From: Boothiomyces macroporosus
Taxonomy: Eukaryota > Chytridiomycota > Chytridiomycetes > Rhizophydiales > Terramycetaceae
Direction of reading: 5' to 3'
DNA length: 64,000 nucleotides
Assembly (NCBI GenBank): GCA_027604185.1
Contig: JADGKB010000004.1
Span: 62,001 to 126,000 of the forward strand
A program made the position numbers and the translations under genes. Positions 24,953-36,656 of the stretch are shown here, one piece after another. Numbering within the stretch: the first letter of the stretch is position 1; the number at the start of each line of letters is the position of its first letter. The notes under the pieces are model-generated. The model was not told the DNA's origin. It saw only the letters and a program-made list of their open reading frames with translations, and searched no databases.

Positions 24953-25576
24953 TTATAGCAAGCCCCGCACTTTCATTATCGCAAACGTTGATAACGGAAC
25001 TAATCATTCCCCGACGTAATTGAATCCATTAGAATTCCATACTGCAAAGGTAGAATATCACGGCCCGCATAGTCCTTTCAAAACCACTTTCTTTGAATTG
25101 TTATTGAGCACTTTTTTAATTAGTGCGGGGTGGCGCTAACTGCGGCGTGCAGTCTACCAGCTTTTTACAGAAGGGTTCAATCAATAGACGCATATAAGCA
25201 TTAACAAAGTCATTTTATACCTTACTAATATAATCTTTGAACTGAAATTGTGCACAATAATTTTCCCGGTCAGTTTCATGTGAATGCTTCTTATCGATTT
25301 TTAAATATGGAATATGAGTTTCGCCTTACAACTTGAAGGAGCTTCTTTCAGGCAATTCAAGTACATTGTAAAAGTAGAGAGTCGCCGAATCCATTCTATT
25401 GCTCATACACCATCCTATTAGCTTTCATTAATTAAATTGAATGCGAACCAACTAAAACCATTAAATTTCAAACAGTTCGGAATTTTAGCCGCTTTTATCA
25501 TTTTCACCGCAGTACAGTTTTTATTAATTTTTGAACAATAATGAATCACCAGTGACTATCTATTACCATTGAGCTT
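24953..25576. other. Upstream region of MOT1, no gene seen
   Basis: 624 nt without a supported ORF. It contains a 9-nt inverted repeat, CCCCGCACT at 24963-24971 and AGTGCGGGG at 25122-25130, in GC-rich islands unlike the AT-rich surroundings, possibly protein-binding sites. Confidence 0.4.
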
Positions 25577-25873
25577 TTAATTTAACAGCATTTCGATTGA
25601 GATGGCGCTGCTGGATCGAATACTATGGGTTTGAATTTCTTGAGATTGTTGCAGCAGGTTCTTGTAAAATGTGTACCATTCTTCAGGAGGTCGGTAGGCA
25701 TTTCTATTATCAATCGGACTGTTCTGGCTGTTCCTAAACCGAATGATTTGATCAGGTGCAGATGACCTGTTTCTGTACATGCGACGGTATGGAGCGTGTC
25801 TAGATCGCAAAAAGTAGAAGGTATGGATGGATTGTGATATCGTTGAATTATTATTGGTTTTGTTAGAATGCAT
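25577..25873 (-). CDS. Hypothetical small basic protein
   Basis: 98 aa ATG frame, rich in Arg/Asn/Gln (RSRHAPYRRMYRNRSS), with an ordered-looking segment YRPPEEWYTFYKNLLQQ. No known domain. Amino-acid use is more protein-like than neighbouring AT-rich frames, but no homology can be claimed. Upstream exons are possible. Confidence 0.4.
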   Translation of the reverse strand: MHSNKTNNNSTISQSIHTFYFLRSRHAPYRRMYRNRSSAPDQIIRFRNSQNSPIDNRNAYRPPEEWYTFYKNLLQQSQEIQTHSIRSSSAISIEMLLN

Positions 25874-26407
25874 GAGAAATTTTCAAAAAATTTACCGCTG
25901 TTCAGAGCAATTTGGATTATGGCGGAGTGGCTGAAAAGAATGTCTCTACCATTCCCAGCCATCCAAACTTTTATACAAACATCCGACTTTATTATAGTTA
26001 TTTTAATATGCGTAAATCTGCTGATTTTAATCATGTTGCAATAATTGTATCTGTCGGCTTTTTTTCCTTATTTTGCGCACAGACCTAAATTATTTTCTTA
26101 CTCGGTAGCTAAATAAGAGCAGGCAGGTAAGAAAAATGAATGAAGCAGTTTTTTAGCTCAATGTATACAAATGTGTAGGATGTAAGGAATACATTCCGAC
26201 GAACCCGCAGAGCAACGCGGTATTTTTATTGAGCTCATTTAATATGTGGCCCAGAAAACTTGAACGTGTAAACGAACAGTCGAGGAACCCACCCAAGTAA
26301 TTAATTTAGTATTATACATGTTTCCAGATTTATGTAGTGACCTGGAATCTCATCTTTTTCTCAATCAAAAACAAAGTAATGGAATAACATATTTATTTTT
26401 GCAATAT
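25874..26407. other. Intergenic stretch, nothing recognised
   Basis: 534 nt between the small basic protein and the SHMT stop. A tRNA-like opening (GGCGGAGTGGCTGA near 25921) has no matching T-arm. No other structure is evident. Confidence 0.4.
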
Positions 26408-27898
26408 TTAGTGACGGAGTCTTTCTGGGACAGTTTCAGGGTTGAATCCAGGCATTGGAAGGTTTTGAGCAAATGCCTTTACTTTAGCTTTCAAAGCGAT
26501 AACTTCTGGGTTGGTAGGTAATGCAGCCAAAAAGTCCTTCATCAACTTACCAGTAGAAGCTTGAATTCTGAGGGCGATTTGCACAGCTTCATGCAAGAAT
26601 TCAGCAACTTGAACTGCTTCGGCTTCCTTGACAGATCTAGAAGTCAAAGGAGACAGTCCTAAACGGATACCACCAGGGGTGAATGCAGATACATCTCCAT
26701 GTACAGCATTCTTGTTGATAGTGATGTTAACTTCGTCGCAGATCTTTTCCATCTTTCCTCCGTTAATTCCTTGTGGACGCAAATCCCACAACACCAAGTG
26801 GTTAACGGTTCCATCAGTAACCAATTTGTATCCACGCTTTTTCAAGTGTTCAGCGACAGCGACAGCATTCTTGCGCACTTGGATAGCGTATTGCTTGAAT
26901 TCTGGGGAAGCTGCTTGTTTCAAAGCAATAGCAATGGCTGCAATAGTGTTGTTGTGTGGGCCACCTTGGTTAGATGGGAAGACAGCAAAGTTAATTTTTT
27001 CTTCCAAGTCAGAGTTCTTTTCTCCCTTTGGAGCTCTTTGGAAAAAGATTAATCCAGCCCTTGGACCACGAAGAGTCTTGTGAGTAGTGGTGGTAACGAC
27101 ATCACAGTATTCAAATGGATTGGCAGCTTCAGAAGCAGCAACTAAGCCAGAGATGTGAGCAATATCTGCCATCAAGTAAGCGCCATGCTGGTCAGCAATT
27201 GCACGCAAACGAGCATAGTCCCATTCTTGAGGGTAAGCAGAAGCACCACAGATGATTAATCTTGGTCTGAAAAGTTTGGCATTTTCTTCCAATCTGTCAT
27301 AATCAATATATCCAGTCTTCATATCAACTTGATATGGAAGCGATTCAAAGTAGATAGCAGAGGATGATACCTTCTTTTTGGCGGTAGCATAACCGTGAGT
27401 CAAGTGACCACCAGATGGCAAATCTAATCCCATAATTCTGTCACCTGGGTTCAAGATACCAGTGTATGCAGAAAAGTTGGCAGTAGAACCAGAGTATGGT
27501 TGTACGTTAACGCCCCATTTAGTAGGATCCAAGTGGAATGCAGCCAAAGCTCTTTCTCTGCAAAGGTTTTCAAGAATATCGACATATTCATTACCACCGT
27601 AGTAGCGAGCACCTGGAAGACCTTCAGAGTACTTGTTGGTGAGAGCGGATCCATTGGCTTCCATTACAGCTTGGGAAGTAAAGTTCTACCGTCAAAATGC
27701 AATTACTTCAGAGGCGATCAATTCCAAGCAGGTGTATTGTCTCCATTTTTCTTGTTGGATGAGATCAAAGACAGCAGGATCTTCTTGTTCAAGAGCAGTA
27801 TTAAGGCATTTGTTCCATGGGTCAACTTGTCCAATAGTCATTTTTTGCTTCTTGTTTGGGGTTGAGGAAGTTTCTGAAGATTTTGTTTTTTTTGCCAT
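26408..27898 (-). CDS. SHM2: Serine hydroxymethyltransferase, cytosolic type
   Basis: PLP enzyme converting serine plus tetrahydrofolate to glycine and methylene-THF. 489 aa after removal of one 21-nt intron (27686-27706), which joins LELIASE to [15 protein letters not shown]. Visible are [29 protein letters not shown], the PLP-lysine motif [16 protein letters not shown] and SNQGGPHNN. No targeting presequence is visible; a Lys-rich start ([10 protein letters not shown]) suggests cytosol or nucleus. Synonymous codon choice looks biased, like the ribosomal protein gene, suggesting high expression. Confidence 0.95.
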
Positions 27899-28144
27899 AC
27901 TTAAATAGTGGCTCACGATCTGGCTTACGTAAGAGAGAAATGGTGATGGAAAATCATTGAATGGTGACTGGAATCCAGTCCAAAAAGGAAAATTAGACAG
28001 TAGCTTATCCGGTCATGGTGATATATCCCTAGCGTTTTTGGCAATGTAACTGAGCAGCTCAACTGATTTCAAGACCCTGAATCAGCGGATGATGAAAAAA
28101 AAGATGATTGAAAAAGGGAATTTTCAGAGAAAATTTTATTGCGG

Positions 28145-31100
28145 TTATGCTTGATTCTCCGCCCTACTGCTGCGAGTCACTATAGTTCTAGTAGGTCTAG
28201 GGGTTTCTTTTTTAGCTGGGGTTTTGCGGCCACGAGCTGGAGTTTTCTTTGATTCTTCCTCTGCAATTTTTTTGCCAACTCTCTTTCGTAAGGGTGTCTC
28301 CACCTCCAGGCTTGCTTCCTTTGCTTTCCTGGCTGGTGTACTTCTAAGTCGAGGCCTGTCTTCTTCTGAAGTATTGCTCTCATTGGTTGGCTGTCTCCTT
28401 CGAGGCTGACGTGGTGTTTTTCTAGCAACAGGCTTTGCTGGAGAATCGACAGGTATTGGGACTTTGATTTCTGCAATTATTTCTTTTGGTAAAGACCTAG
28501 GAGACTCCCGTATAACTGGTGACGGGCGAGAAACTGAGGCGGCAAATGGAGAGCGATTCACTAATGGAGGTGCAGCTGGCGATTTTGGAGTTGCAGATTT
28601 AAGATGATTTTGGTTTGATGATTTTTGAGCAGAACTGGTTGGTGTTGACTGTATAATTGGAGATCTTGAGAGTGAGCTTTCTACAGACTGCTGTGTATCA
28701 GACAACTCCAGGGCTGCGCTATAAGACGAATTAAGGGTTCTAAATTAAAGAGCTTTTACGATTTATCTGAACGGATTGAGCTTGGTAGAACAGCACTAGC
28801 AATGGTAGGTGTTTGAATGAGTGGAGTTCTTGATATTGGACTTGGTGCATTGTTTAACTTTTGACTTTCAATTGGATCGAGAGATTGGCGCTTGTTTGGT
28901 AATTGATGAGACCTAACATTAAATTGTCTTTACGTAATGTCAGATCGTTGAGTTACAGGAGGTTGCATGAATGGTGAGGCAGGAGATTTCGGAATAATAA
29001 CAGGCGTTTTTTCTTTCACCGACGAAGCAGCGGAATTAGGAATTTTTAATGGAGTTTTAAACGTATCTTCTGAAACTTCATCTACATCCATTTCTTCATT
29101 GTCATTGACAGGCACAGATTCATGTTGGATAATATAGTTTTCTTGTAGTACCTTCAGTAATACGGTACTGTCCTGCTTATTGGATACAACTGCAGATATT
29201 GGTTCCGGTTTGGAGGTTCTTCCCATCACTAAAGGCTTTCTGAATGTTTGACTGACAATAGTTCTTTGAAGTGGAGGAAGGGCAAGCTCCACATTCTTGA
29301 TCATATTATCTATCTGCTCGTCTTCAATTGGAGACGGTATATCAAGAAAGATCTTTTTGTAAGCTTCAACCGCTTCCGTATATCTACCCCTTTGAATAAA
29401 GAAAACTAGCAAAAACTTTTTAGGTTGAACGCGGTTGCTTTTCGAGCAATAGTCAATTAGGCAAGATTCCTCCAGCGGTAACAGTGGTGCCTTTACAAGC
29501 TGGTCCATAAGTACAGGAGAATGTTCTAAATTAGTGCCAGATACCATTGAATACTTGATCCAAAATAGCAGGCATTGATATTGAAATATCAACAGAATAA
29601 GCTTTCTGAAACTCGAGTGCGCCAAGTATGTCAACCTTACAGTAAATTTGATGAACAGCGTCAATAATATCGTCCGACCATAACGAAATTGAAGATGCTT
29701 GGATGAAATCAAGTGCCAACTTGAATCTTTCCTGTCGATACAAATTTGTGATAATTTTTTCAATCCAATTGCATGGCTTTTCAGGATTATCACTCAAATC
29801 AACTGAGGGATCAGATAGGAACTTTATGGCATCCTGAGTGTTAAGGCAATCTACCTGAAACTTTCCATTATCAAAATCCCAGAAGCCATTAACGCCATAA
29901 ACAAAAGATTTTGCTAATCCGTAGTATTTCACGTAGGCCTCTGCTTTTGCTTCACTAACATTCTTTAGCATATAAAATATCTGAATTAAAGAAATGTTAC
30001 TATTGAATGCTTTAGTGCAGTTTGATACTCTCCATTACATACTGCGTTAAACAAAGTTTCCAGCTGATTGGCATCTCGTGGAGGATACCAAGCTTGCGGG
30101 ATATCACACGTGTACAATAATTTATCAAAAAACAGCTCTCCGCCCAACTTTTCACGATTTTGCATAATTTCCGCACTTTTTGCAGGTCTATAAGGTCCAG
30201 ATTCAAAACTTAAATCTCTTCCAAACCATTCCAAAAATTCCGGCAACTAATTTTAGAGTCTAGTTACAGTTGCTTGCACTGCATCTGCATCCTCCTGGTC
30301 AGATATAAATGTTCCAAGTCCGTTAGAGTACAGAACCAGAAAATGTCCTCCAACTGATGAAATATTAATATCCAGTATCTCGCCATTTGTTTCTGGGATA
30401 TAAGATCGAGACAAGATTTCGTTTGCTTCTGATGAATATATATCAAGTGTATACCCATTTTCCGAATGATAAACAGTGTAAATGTTGTATCCTTCATCAT
30501 CTAAGTTAATTGAAAGTGTACTTTGAACCAGTTTCGCTATTACAAGTTCTCCGTCTTCATACTCCAAGCTCCAATCGACGTTTTCGTTCAGCTGAGCAGA
30601 AAAATTTTCATCAATACTGTAAGTTGAAATAAGTGGAATTTCAGAGCTTTTGTCAACAATCAAGTACTTTTTAGTATCACGATCACCGTGACCAACAATC
30701 ATACAACTTGGCCCACCTTGATAATCTATTGCATATTCCAAGTAAGAAACCGGTCCTGGTGAAGCTATCTTTGATAAATATTCTAGTTCCTGCCCGCTTA
30801 ACTGATAGATTTCTACTATCCCTGCTTTTGTTCCAATCAAAACAGTAACTCCCGCTTGAAATGGATGCGAATCTATCCTTACACACGTAATCTACATTAG
30901 CGAAACTATACAGTCGGGTCACTCAAATTCGAGAGGGTAAAGTTGTGAAAAATCGTATATTCGATTTTAATTGGAAAATCCCCACATATTTTTAACCCCG
31001 CCATATGGAATCTTTCCTCTTCAGTAAGTACAAAGAATGTAAACCCGTCCTTGTTACAACTGCTGGAGATTTGAAGGTCAGTGTATTCTCCTTTCAATTC

Positions 31101-31485
31101 AAATTTCAGCCGTCTGGCTTTTGAATTGTAAATATCATACAGCCACAAGTATTTTTCGTTGTTCCTCTGATCTTTGGTGAGAAGCAGCAAATAATGCCTA
31201 CCATTGATTTTTGAATGGGCTGCAAATTGAAAAACAGCCTGCGTTAGTATTAGTTACATTTGGTGAGAGCGTTTCAGAGTATAATGAAGATATGATAGCC
31301 CCGTCTCCTGCTTCGAATGTGCGGATTTGAATTCTACGTTCGTCTAGCCGGTATAGCCAAGTTGAATTGCTTTTCGATTCCGACTCTGTTGGATACAAAT
31401 TCCTCTTTTCCTTTTGAACAGTAGCATAGGTTGTGGCGAATCTGCCTCTGCGACTCTGGTCTGAAAAGTCTATAAATTCATCCAT
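28145..31485 (-). CDS. ELYS: Nucleoporin ELYS (Mel-28) orthologue
   Basis: 1066 aa after seven micro-introns: 31239-31257, 30892-30911, 30247-30267, 29981-30000, 29526-29544, 28913-28933, 28740-28759. The N-terminal half is WD-like, consistent with a beta-propeller. The helical ELYS domain follows (TALKHSIIFYMLKNV, then KYYGLAKSFVYGVNGFWDFD, DAIKFLSDPS and LYRQERFKLALDFIQA). The C-terminus is Ser-Pro rich and then Arg/Lys-rich with AT-hook-like RGRKTP. ELYS recruits the Nup107-160 complex to chromatin. Six of the exons would look like separate genes if introns were missed. The chosen ATG is the first after in-frame TTG; it lies 61 nt after the next gene's stop. Confidence 0.88.
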
Positions 31486-31546
31486 TGCAGATCGTGCTCG
31501 TTTTTTTTGTTTACTTTTGCTCACAGACAATTTTAAGGAATGATTT

Positions 31547-32754
31547 TTATTTCGATCGATTATACTGTAAAGGATAGTTCAGTTCAACATTGAAGGCTTT
31601 TGCGACGTCGGCAACAAAAGTTGGGTTTCGCAAGAACTCTCTCCCGACCAAGACCAAATGTGCGCTCTTTCGCTCAAGAATGGTATTGGCGTATTGCGGA
31701 TCTTGAATACCGCCAACTACAGCTACAGAGATATCGTGTACTGACTTTGCGATTTTATCAGAAAAAGGAACGTTCCTTTGATTAATATCGTTTACCATCC
31801 TGGTCCATGATCGTGTGCTTTCTCGCTTGGTCCTCCCACTGTTCCATGCATCTTTTGGTGAGGAACTAGCCCAGCCGAAGAACAATCAACAAGATCAATT
31901 CCAAACGATTTCAAAACAGAAGCCAACTTTACAGAGTCATCTCCATTCCAACCACCATCTGCCCAATCGCTGCAAGAAATTCTTACAAACAGCGGTTTCT
32001 CTTCTGGCCAATATTTCCTAATTTCTGCTGCAACTTCTCTTAGTAGTCTACTTCTGTTCTCAAACGAACCACCGTATTCGTCATTTCTGTGGTTGGAGAG
32101 CGGGGACAAGAAGGAATGAATTAAATAGCCATGGGCTCCATGTATTTCAACCACATCGAACCCTATCGATTAGCAACAATTACCAGCTTCCTGAGCTCTT
32201 CGAGCAGCTTGTCCAAAAGAAAGAACGATATCCTTAATGTCTTTCACGCTAGCTTCTCTGGGAGTACCAGCTGTTGGCCATCCTTGAATTGCACTTGGTC
32301 CTACAACATTATCAGGCCAACCACCATTCTCAGTCGTGGCCAATTTATCCCACCCATTTCCAGAAAATGGCGAATAACAAGACGCTTTTCTTCCAGCATG
32401 AGCTAATTGAATTCCTATCTTTGCGCCTTGAGAATGGGCATATTCTACAATCTCTTTTAAATATGCTGTTTGTTCATCTTTCCAAAGTCCCAAACAGTCT
32501 GGGGTAATCCTGCCATTCGGTTGGACTCCAGTGGCTTCCATAATAATCAATCCCGCACCTCTTAATGCATATTGGCCAACATGAACCATATGCCAAGAGT
32601 TTGCGAATCCATCTACTGAGCTATATTGGCACATTGGCGAGACTACTATTCTGTTTTTGAACTCGACAGATTGCAACTTGAATGGCGTCAATATTAATGG
32701 CAGATTTTTGGTGTCTTGTGTAGAATAGCTGTTGTTTACCACTTTTACAGTCAT
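31547..32754 (-). CDS. Old-yellow-enzyme family NAD(P)H:flavin oxidoreductase (YqjM-like)
   Basis: 388 aa after splicing at 32163-32183 and 31776-31795. TIM-barrel FMN enzyme of the thermophilic/YqjM branch: RIVVSPMCQYSS (with the Cys typical of this branch), GLIIMEATGV, GIQLAHAGRKAS, GFDVVEIHGAHGYLIHSFLSPL, LFVRISCSDW and LVLVGREFLRNP. It reduces activated C=C bonds; the physiological substrate is unknown. The second intron joins GPGW to NVPFSDKI, which matches PGYQVPFAEKI in YqjM. Confidence 0.92.
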
Positions 32755-32955
32755 TGAGCTGATTTGAATTTTCACGGACAAGAAATTTCCACCCGACAAT
32801 ATTTACATCAAGCGGAAAAACATAATTAACAGCTACCTGAGATCGCGTAATACAATCTCTATTACAGGGCCGCAATAGCTTTGCAAGTCAAAAAAGCACT
32901 TGGCGGCCGAACCACCATATCCTTAAAAATATCAACAAAAAATTTTTTGAAAATT

Positions 32956-34290
32956 ATGGACGAAAGGCCAGTAGCAGTAGAAATAAAAAATACAGCGGTT
33001 ATTGGAGATCAAGTAAAGAACAAGTCGAATTATGTTCCTGAAATTGTCATTCAATTTTTAAAACCAAAAATTGACGAGTCATTGCCAGTTGACAGAGGGT
33101 ATGCCTGGGTTTGTGTTGTATCCAGTTTCATTGTTCATTTTTTCGCTCTTGGGATATCATACATATTCGGAGTATATCTAGAAGCTTATATTAAAGACCC
33201 GATGCTGTCTTCGATATCTATATCTAATATATCCCTCATTGGTTCATTTACCTCGGCAGGGCTTCCATTCTTTGCTATTCCGGCAGGTAATTTGGTGGAT
33301 CGCTTTGGACATAGAGCAATAGGAATTATTGGCGGTATTATGTATATGGTGTCACTTATTCTCGCATCACTTTCAACTACTTATTGGCAATTGCTTCTAA
33401 CTCAAGGAGTCATGTTGGGTATTTCAATTTCTGTAGCATACTTTCCTGCTCTTACTATACTATCTCAATGGTTTGTAGAAAAGAAGGGGTTTGCTACAGG
33501 AATCGCTGTCGCAGGAAGTGGAATTGGTGGCCTTATATTGTCTCCCGTTACTGATTGGATGATTTCAACGATGGGAAGACAACAGGCGTTGTTGTTGTCC
33601 GGAATTGTGGGGGGTGCCGCGATCATCTTGTCCTCTTTGACTTACAAACTGCGAACACCGTTGACTGTAAAATCAGGAGATTACGGCTCATTGATAAAGA
33701 ATGGCAGATTTAGACTGTTGTACGTGTTGTTGGTGATTGCTACCTTTGGCTATGTTGCGCCTTTCTTTTATCTACCTTCATACGCAGTTCATTATAATAT
33801 GACCCCATCACAAGGTGCTCTTGCTGTTGGTATCTTGAACGGCGCCTCTGGTGCAGGTAGAATTATTCTGGGGTATGGTGCCGACGTACTCGGTCATATC
33901 AATAGCTTTACCCTTTGCATCTTTTTCGCAACTATGGCAGTGGTACTTATTTGGCCATTTGCCACTAGCTTCGGATTATTGCTCACATTTGCTGCGTTGT
34001 ATGGATTATTTATTGGTGGTTACGTTTCCATTTTACCGAATGTGGTAATCAAAATGTTTGGTTTGGAGAATATTGGTACCAAAATTGGGGCAATCTATTC
34101 ATCTTTCTTCCTGGGATCTGTATTTGGACCCTATATTATTGGATACTGGATTGCTGCCTTTACTACAGGCTCACATATCAATTATCTCCCAATGATCTTG
34201 TATTCAGGTGTCTGTTTAATAGTAGCGACCTTCTTGCTAGCAGTCACCAAATATATTGTAGGAGATCACAGTTGGCTAACTAGAGTATAG
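32956..34290 (+). CDS. Monocarboxylate-type MFS transporter 1 (MCH/MCT family)
   Basis: 444 aa, intronless, 12 helices. The entry motif VDRGYAWVCVVSSFIVHFF is the MCT (D/E)G(G/R)(W/F)xW region. GFATGIAVAGSGIGGLILSPV and DRFGHRAIGIIGGI follow. Fungal relatives import monocarboxylates or riboflavin. It is about two-thirds identical by eye to the next gene, so this is a tandem duplicate. The start is the first ATG (75 nt of open frame precede it from a TTG). Confidence 0.9.
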   Translation: MDERPVAVEIKNTAVIGDQVKNKSNYVPEIVIQFLKPKIDESLPVDRGYAWVCVVSSFIVHFFALGISYIFGVYLEAYIKDPMLSSISISNISLIGSFTSAGLPFFAIPAGNLVDRFGHRAIGIIGGIMYMVSLILASLSTTYWQLLLTQGVMLGISISVAYFPALTILSQWFVEKKGFATGIAVAGSGIGGLILSPVTDWMISTMGRQQALLLSGIVGGAAIILSSLTYKLRTPLTVKSGDYGSLIKNGRFRLLYVLLVIATFGYVAPFFYLPSYAVHYNMTPSQGALAVGILNGASGAGRIILGYGADVLGHINSFTLCIFFATMAVVLIWPFATSFGLLLTFAALYGLFIGGYVSILPNVVIKMFGLENIGTKIGAIYSSFFLGSVFGPYIIGYWIAAFTTGSHINYLPMILYSGVCLIVATFLLAVTKYIVGDHSWLTRV

Positions 34291-34432
34291 ATTTATTTAT
34301 TTAAATAAACATACATTATTCGAAAGCATTGCATACCACTGTAAACTTGGAACCGAATCCAAGAGTTGGGCAAATTCTATTTCGGCGAGAAATCGGTCGG
34401 ACTCTATCGGAAAAAAAACACTGCCAACTTAA

Positions 34433-34439
34433 TGAGTCA
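34433..34439. promoter_or_regulatory. TGAGTCA bZIP-type site upstream of transporter 2
   Basis: Perfect TGAGTCA 104 nt before the ATG at 34544. One of four intergenic copies in the window; function not shown. Confidence 0.25.
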
Positions 34440-34509
34440 CGCCATCAAATCTTTTTCGTTGCACCAAGTAATAGGATGAATCATCGCCAAGCGGCCGTTT
34501 CTCGCTCTT

Positions 34510-34516
34510 TATAAAT
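34510..34516 (+). promoter_or_regulatory. TATA box of transporter 2
   Basis: TATAAAT lies 27 nt before the ATG at 34544, the same tight spacing as at 6845 and 17086. Confidence 0.4.
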
Positions 34517-34543
34517 CAAGCACGCCAAATTCAAGCTAAAAAT

Positions 34544-35944
34544 ATGAACTCTAACACGAATAACTCAATAGATCGCGTACTTTCTACTTCAGCACAACCT
34601 GTGCCAACGTGTCCGAAAGTCAATGGTGTACTTGTCCAGTATAAAGAGCAGCTATCTACCTCCGAGTCAACTCTTGGTAACTCGGTGTTTCCTGAAGTTA
34701 TAGTACAGCTTTTCAAGCCAAAAAGTGCAGTGTCCTTACCAGTAGACACAGGCTACGCATGGATAGTTGTTTTGTCTAGTTTCATAGTACAGTTTTTCAC
34801 ATTGGGCCTCGCGTACATCTCTGGTATCTATATCGCAGATTATATCAAAGATCCAATGTTTACTGGTTATTCAACTTCAGAAATCTCTTTGATTGGATCA
34901 TTCACTACCGCTGGAATGCCATTCTTTGCCATACCTGCTGGTAATTTGGTTGACAGGTTTGGTCATAGAACAGTTGGAATCGTTGGTGGAGTATTGTATA
35001 TGCTTTCTTTGGTACTTGCGTCGCTTTCTTGCAACTATTGGCAGTTGCTACTGACTCAAGGTGTGATGCTAGGCTTGACTATTTCCATAGCATATTTTCC
35101 TGCTTTGACGATTGTATCTCAATGGTTTGACAAGAAAAAGGGGTTGGCTACAGGTATTGCAGTCGGCGGTTCTGGTATTGGCGGACTAGTACTATCACCA
35201 ATTACCAGTTGGATGATTTCGTCCTTTGGAAGGGAAAGGGCATTGCTAGTTACGGGGATTGTAGGCGGTTCAGCGATTATCCTCAGCTCAATGGCATACC
35301 AAGCAAGATTACCCTTGACTAAGAAATCCAGCGACTATGTTTCTCTATTGAAAAACTCTCGATTCCAACTATTATACACTTTGTTGGTAATTGCTACATT
35401 TGGATACTTGGCTCCATTCTTTTATCTACCATCATACGCGGCAGATTACAAGATATCTTCTACCGACGGCGCACTGCTAGTTGGGATTCTAAATGGAGCA
35501 TCAGGAATCGGAAGAGTGATTCTCGGTTACGGTGCAGACTCTTTTGGTCACATCAACAGCTTTACAGTCTGTCTCTTGCTTGCAAGTCTGTCAGTCTTAC
35601 TTATTTGGCCGTTTGCTCAAACATTTCCTTCTCTAGCTGTTTTCGCATCAGTCTATGGTCTCTTTGTCGGGGGCTATGTATCTATTCTGCCAAATGTGGT
35701 AATCAAAATGTTTGGACTGGAAAACATTGGTTCCAAAATCGGTTTAATTTACTCTACATTCTTCTTTGGCTCGGTTTTTGGACCTTATATCATTGGGTAT
35801 TTGATTGACTCGTCCACAACTGGAAACCAGGTAAACTATTTCCCTGTTATTTTATTTTCGGGGATTTCAATGTTTATAGCTACAGTTATGTTGGCGATTA
35901 CCAAATATTTGGTCGGTAATTATAACTGGCTGACAAAAGTCTAA
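34544..35944 (+). CDS. Monocarboxylate-type MFS transporter 2 (MCH/MCT family)
   Basis: 466 aa, intronless. Paralogue of the preceding gene along its whole length, e.g. VDTGYAWIVVLSSFIVQFF, LVDRFGHRTVGIVGGVLYML and GLATGIAVGGSGIGGLVLSP. It has a longer, more diverged N-terminal cytosolic tail. Silent sites between the copies are strongly diverged, so the duplication is not recent. Substrate unknown. Confidence 0.9.
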   Translation: MNSNTNNSIDRVLSTSAQPVPTCPKVNGVLVQYKEQLSTSESTLGNSVFPEVIVQLFKPKSAVSLPVDTGYAWIVVLSSFIVQFFTLGLAYISGIYIADYIKDPMFTGYSTSEISLIGSFTTAGMPFFAIPAGNLVDRFGHRTVGIVGGVLYMLSLVLASLSCNYWQLLLTQGVMLGLTISIAYFPALTIVSQWFDKKKGLATGIAVGGSGIGGLVLSPITSWMISSFGRERALLVTGIVGGSAIILSSMAYQARLPLTKKSSDYVSLLKNSRFQLLYTLLVIATFGYLAPFFYLPSYAADYKISSTDGALLVGILNGASGIGRVILGYGADSFGHINSFTVCLLLASLSVLLIWPFAQTFPSLAVFASVYGLFVGGYVSILPNVVIKMFGLENIGSKIGLIYSTFFFGSVFGPYIIGYLIDSSTTGNQVNYFPVILFSGISMFIATVMLAITKYLVGNYNWLTKV

Positions 35945-36013
35945 TAAATTCTTGTTTCTTCTCGAACATTCATTTCGGACACGATCGGACATTTAAATAA
36001 CACACAAATACAT

Positions 36014-36630
36014 TTATTCGAATGAAAACAAGCGGGCTCCGATATCTCCAGTGACCCAATCCATACCCTTGAGTAAATTCTTGCCAGTGACAGCACTGCA
36101 GCCTTCAATGTGCCAATGGTGGGTCTTGATCTTTTCCAATTCTAATATCTAATTAAATATTAACTAACCTCGACAATTTCAGAGTAACTCATTGATCCAG
36201 GAAGATCCTGTTTATTTGCATAAATCAACAGGGTTGCTCCTGCCAAACGCTTTTGTAAGAAATAATTACCTCCTCTTGTAATAACGAGTGCAATTCTTTC
36301 TTGCATAGTTCCATCCTGTCATGTCGATCAGCGGAATCTACCACCCAAATCAATCCGTCCGTTTGTTCGAAATAGTTTCTCCAGTAGGATCTGATTGAGG
36401 ACTGACCACCAACGTCCCAGAAATTTATTTGGTACCTGGATTAAAGAAACAAACCCATTGTGCTCCAGAGTCTTGATATTAAATCCGAGTGTGGGAGATA
36501 TTTGTGTAATATCCTCGCCATTAATCCTTTTAAGGATCGTGGTTTTCCCAGCATTGTCCAACCCAAGAATCAATATTCTCACTTGCTTTTCTTTTTCTTT
36601 CAGCTTCTTCAAGATAGTCAATAAACCCAT
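36014..36630 (-). CDS. ARL2: ADP-ribosylation factor-like GTPase ARL2
   Basis: 185 aa after splicing at 36436-36454, 36250-36269 and 36149-36168 (human ARL2 has 184). [28 protein letters not shown] (P-loop), [41 protein letters not shown] and NKQDLPGS are all intact. ARL2 works with tubulin cofactors in alpha/beta-tubulin biogenesis. Its start codon is only 26 nt from that of the divergent DUF1764 gene. The stop lies inside AATAAA (36013-36018, minus). Confidence 0.95.
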
Positions 36631-36656
36631 TTTTGCGATTCAAGAAAAGTTTCCAA

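Noticed and set aside
25921..25975. tRNA-Ser/Leu-like start GGCGGAGTGGCTGA
   Set aside because: No T-arm or matching acceptor end follows.
26628..27083. Long plus-strand open frames opposite SHMT, MOT1, the PG-repeat and RPS0 genes
   Set aside because: They are complements of strongly coding sequence with biased codons and have no independent protein signature.
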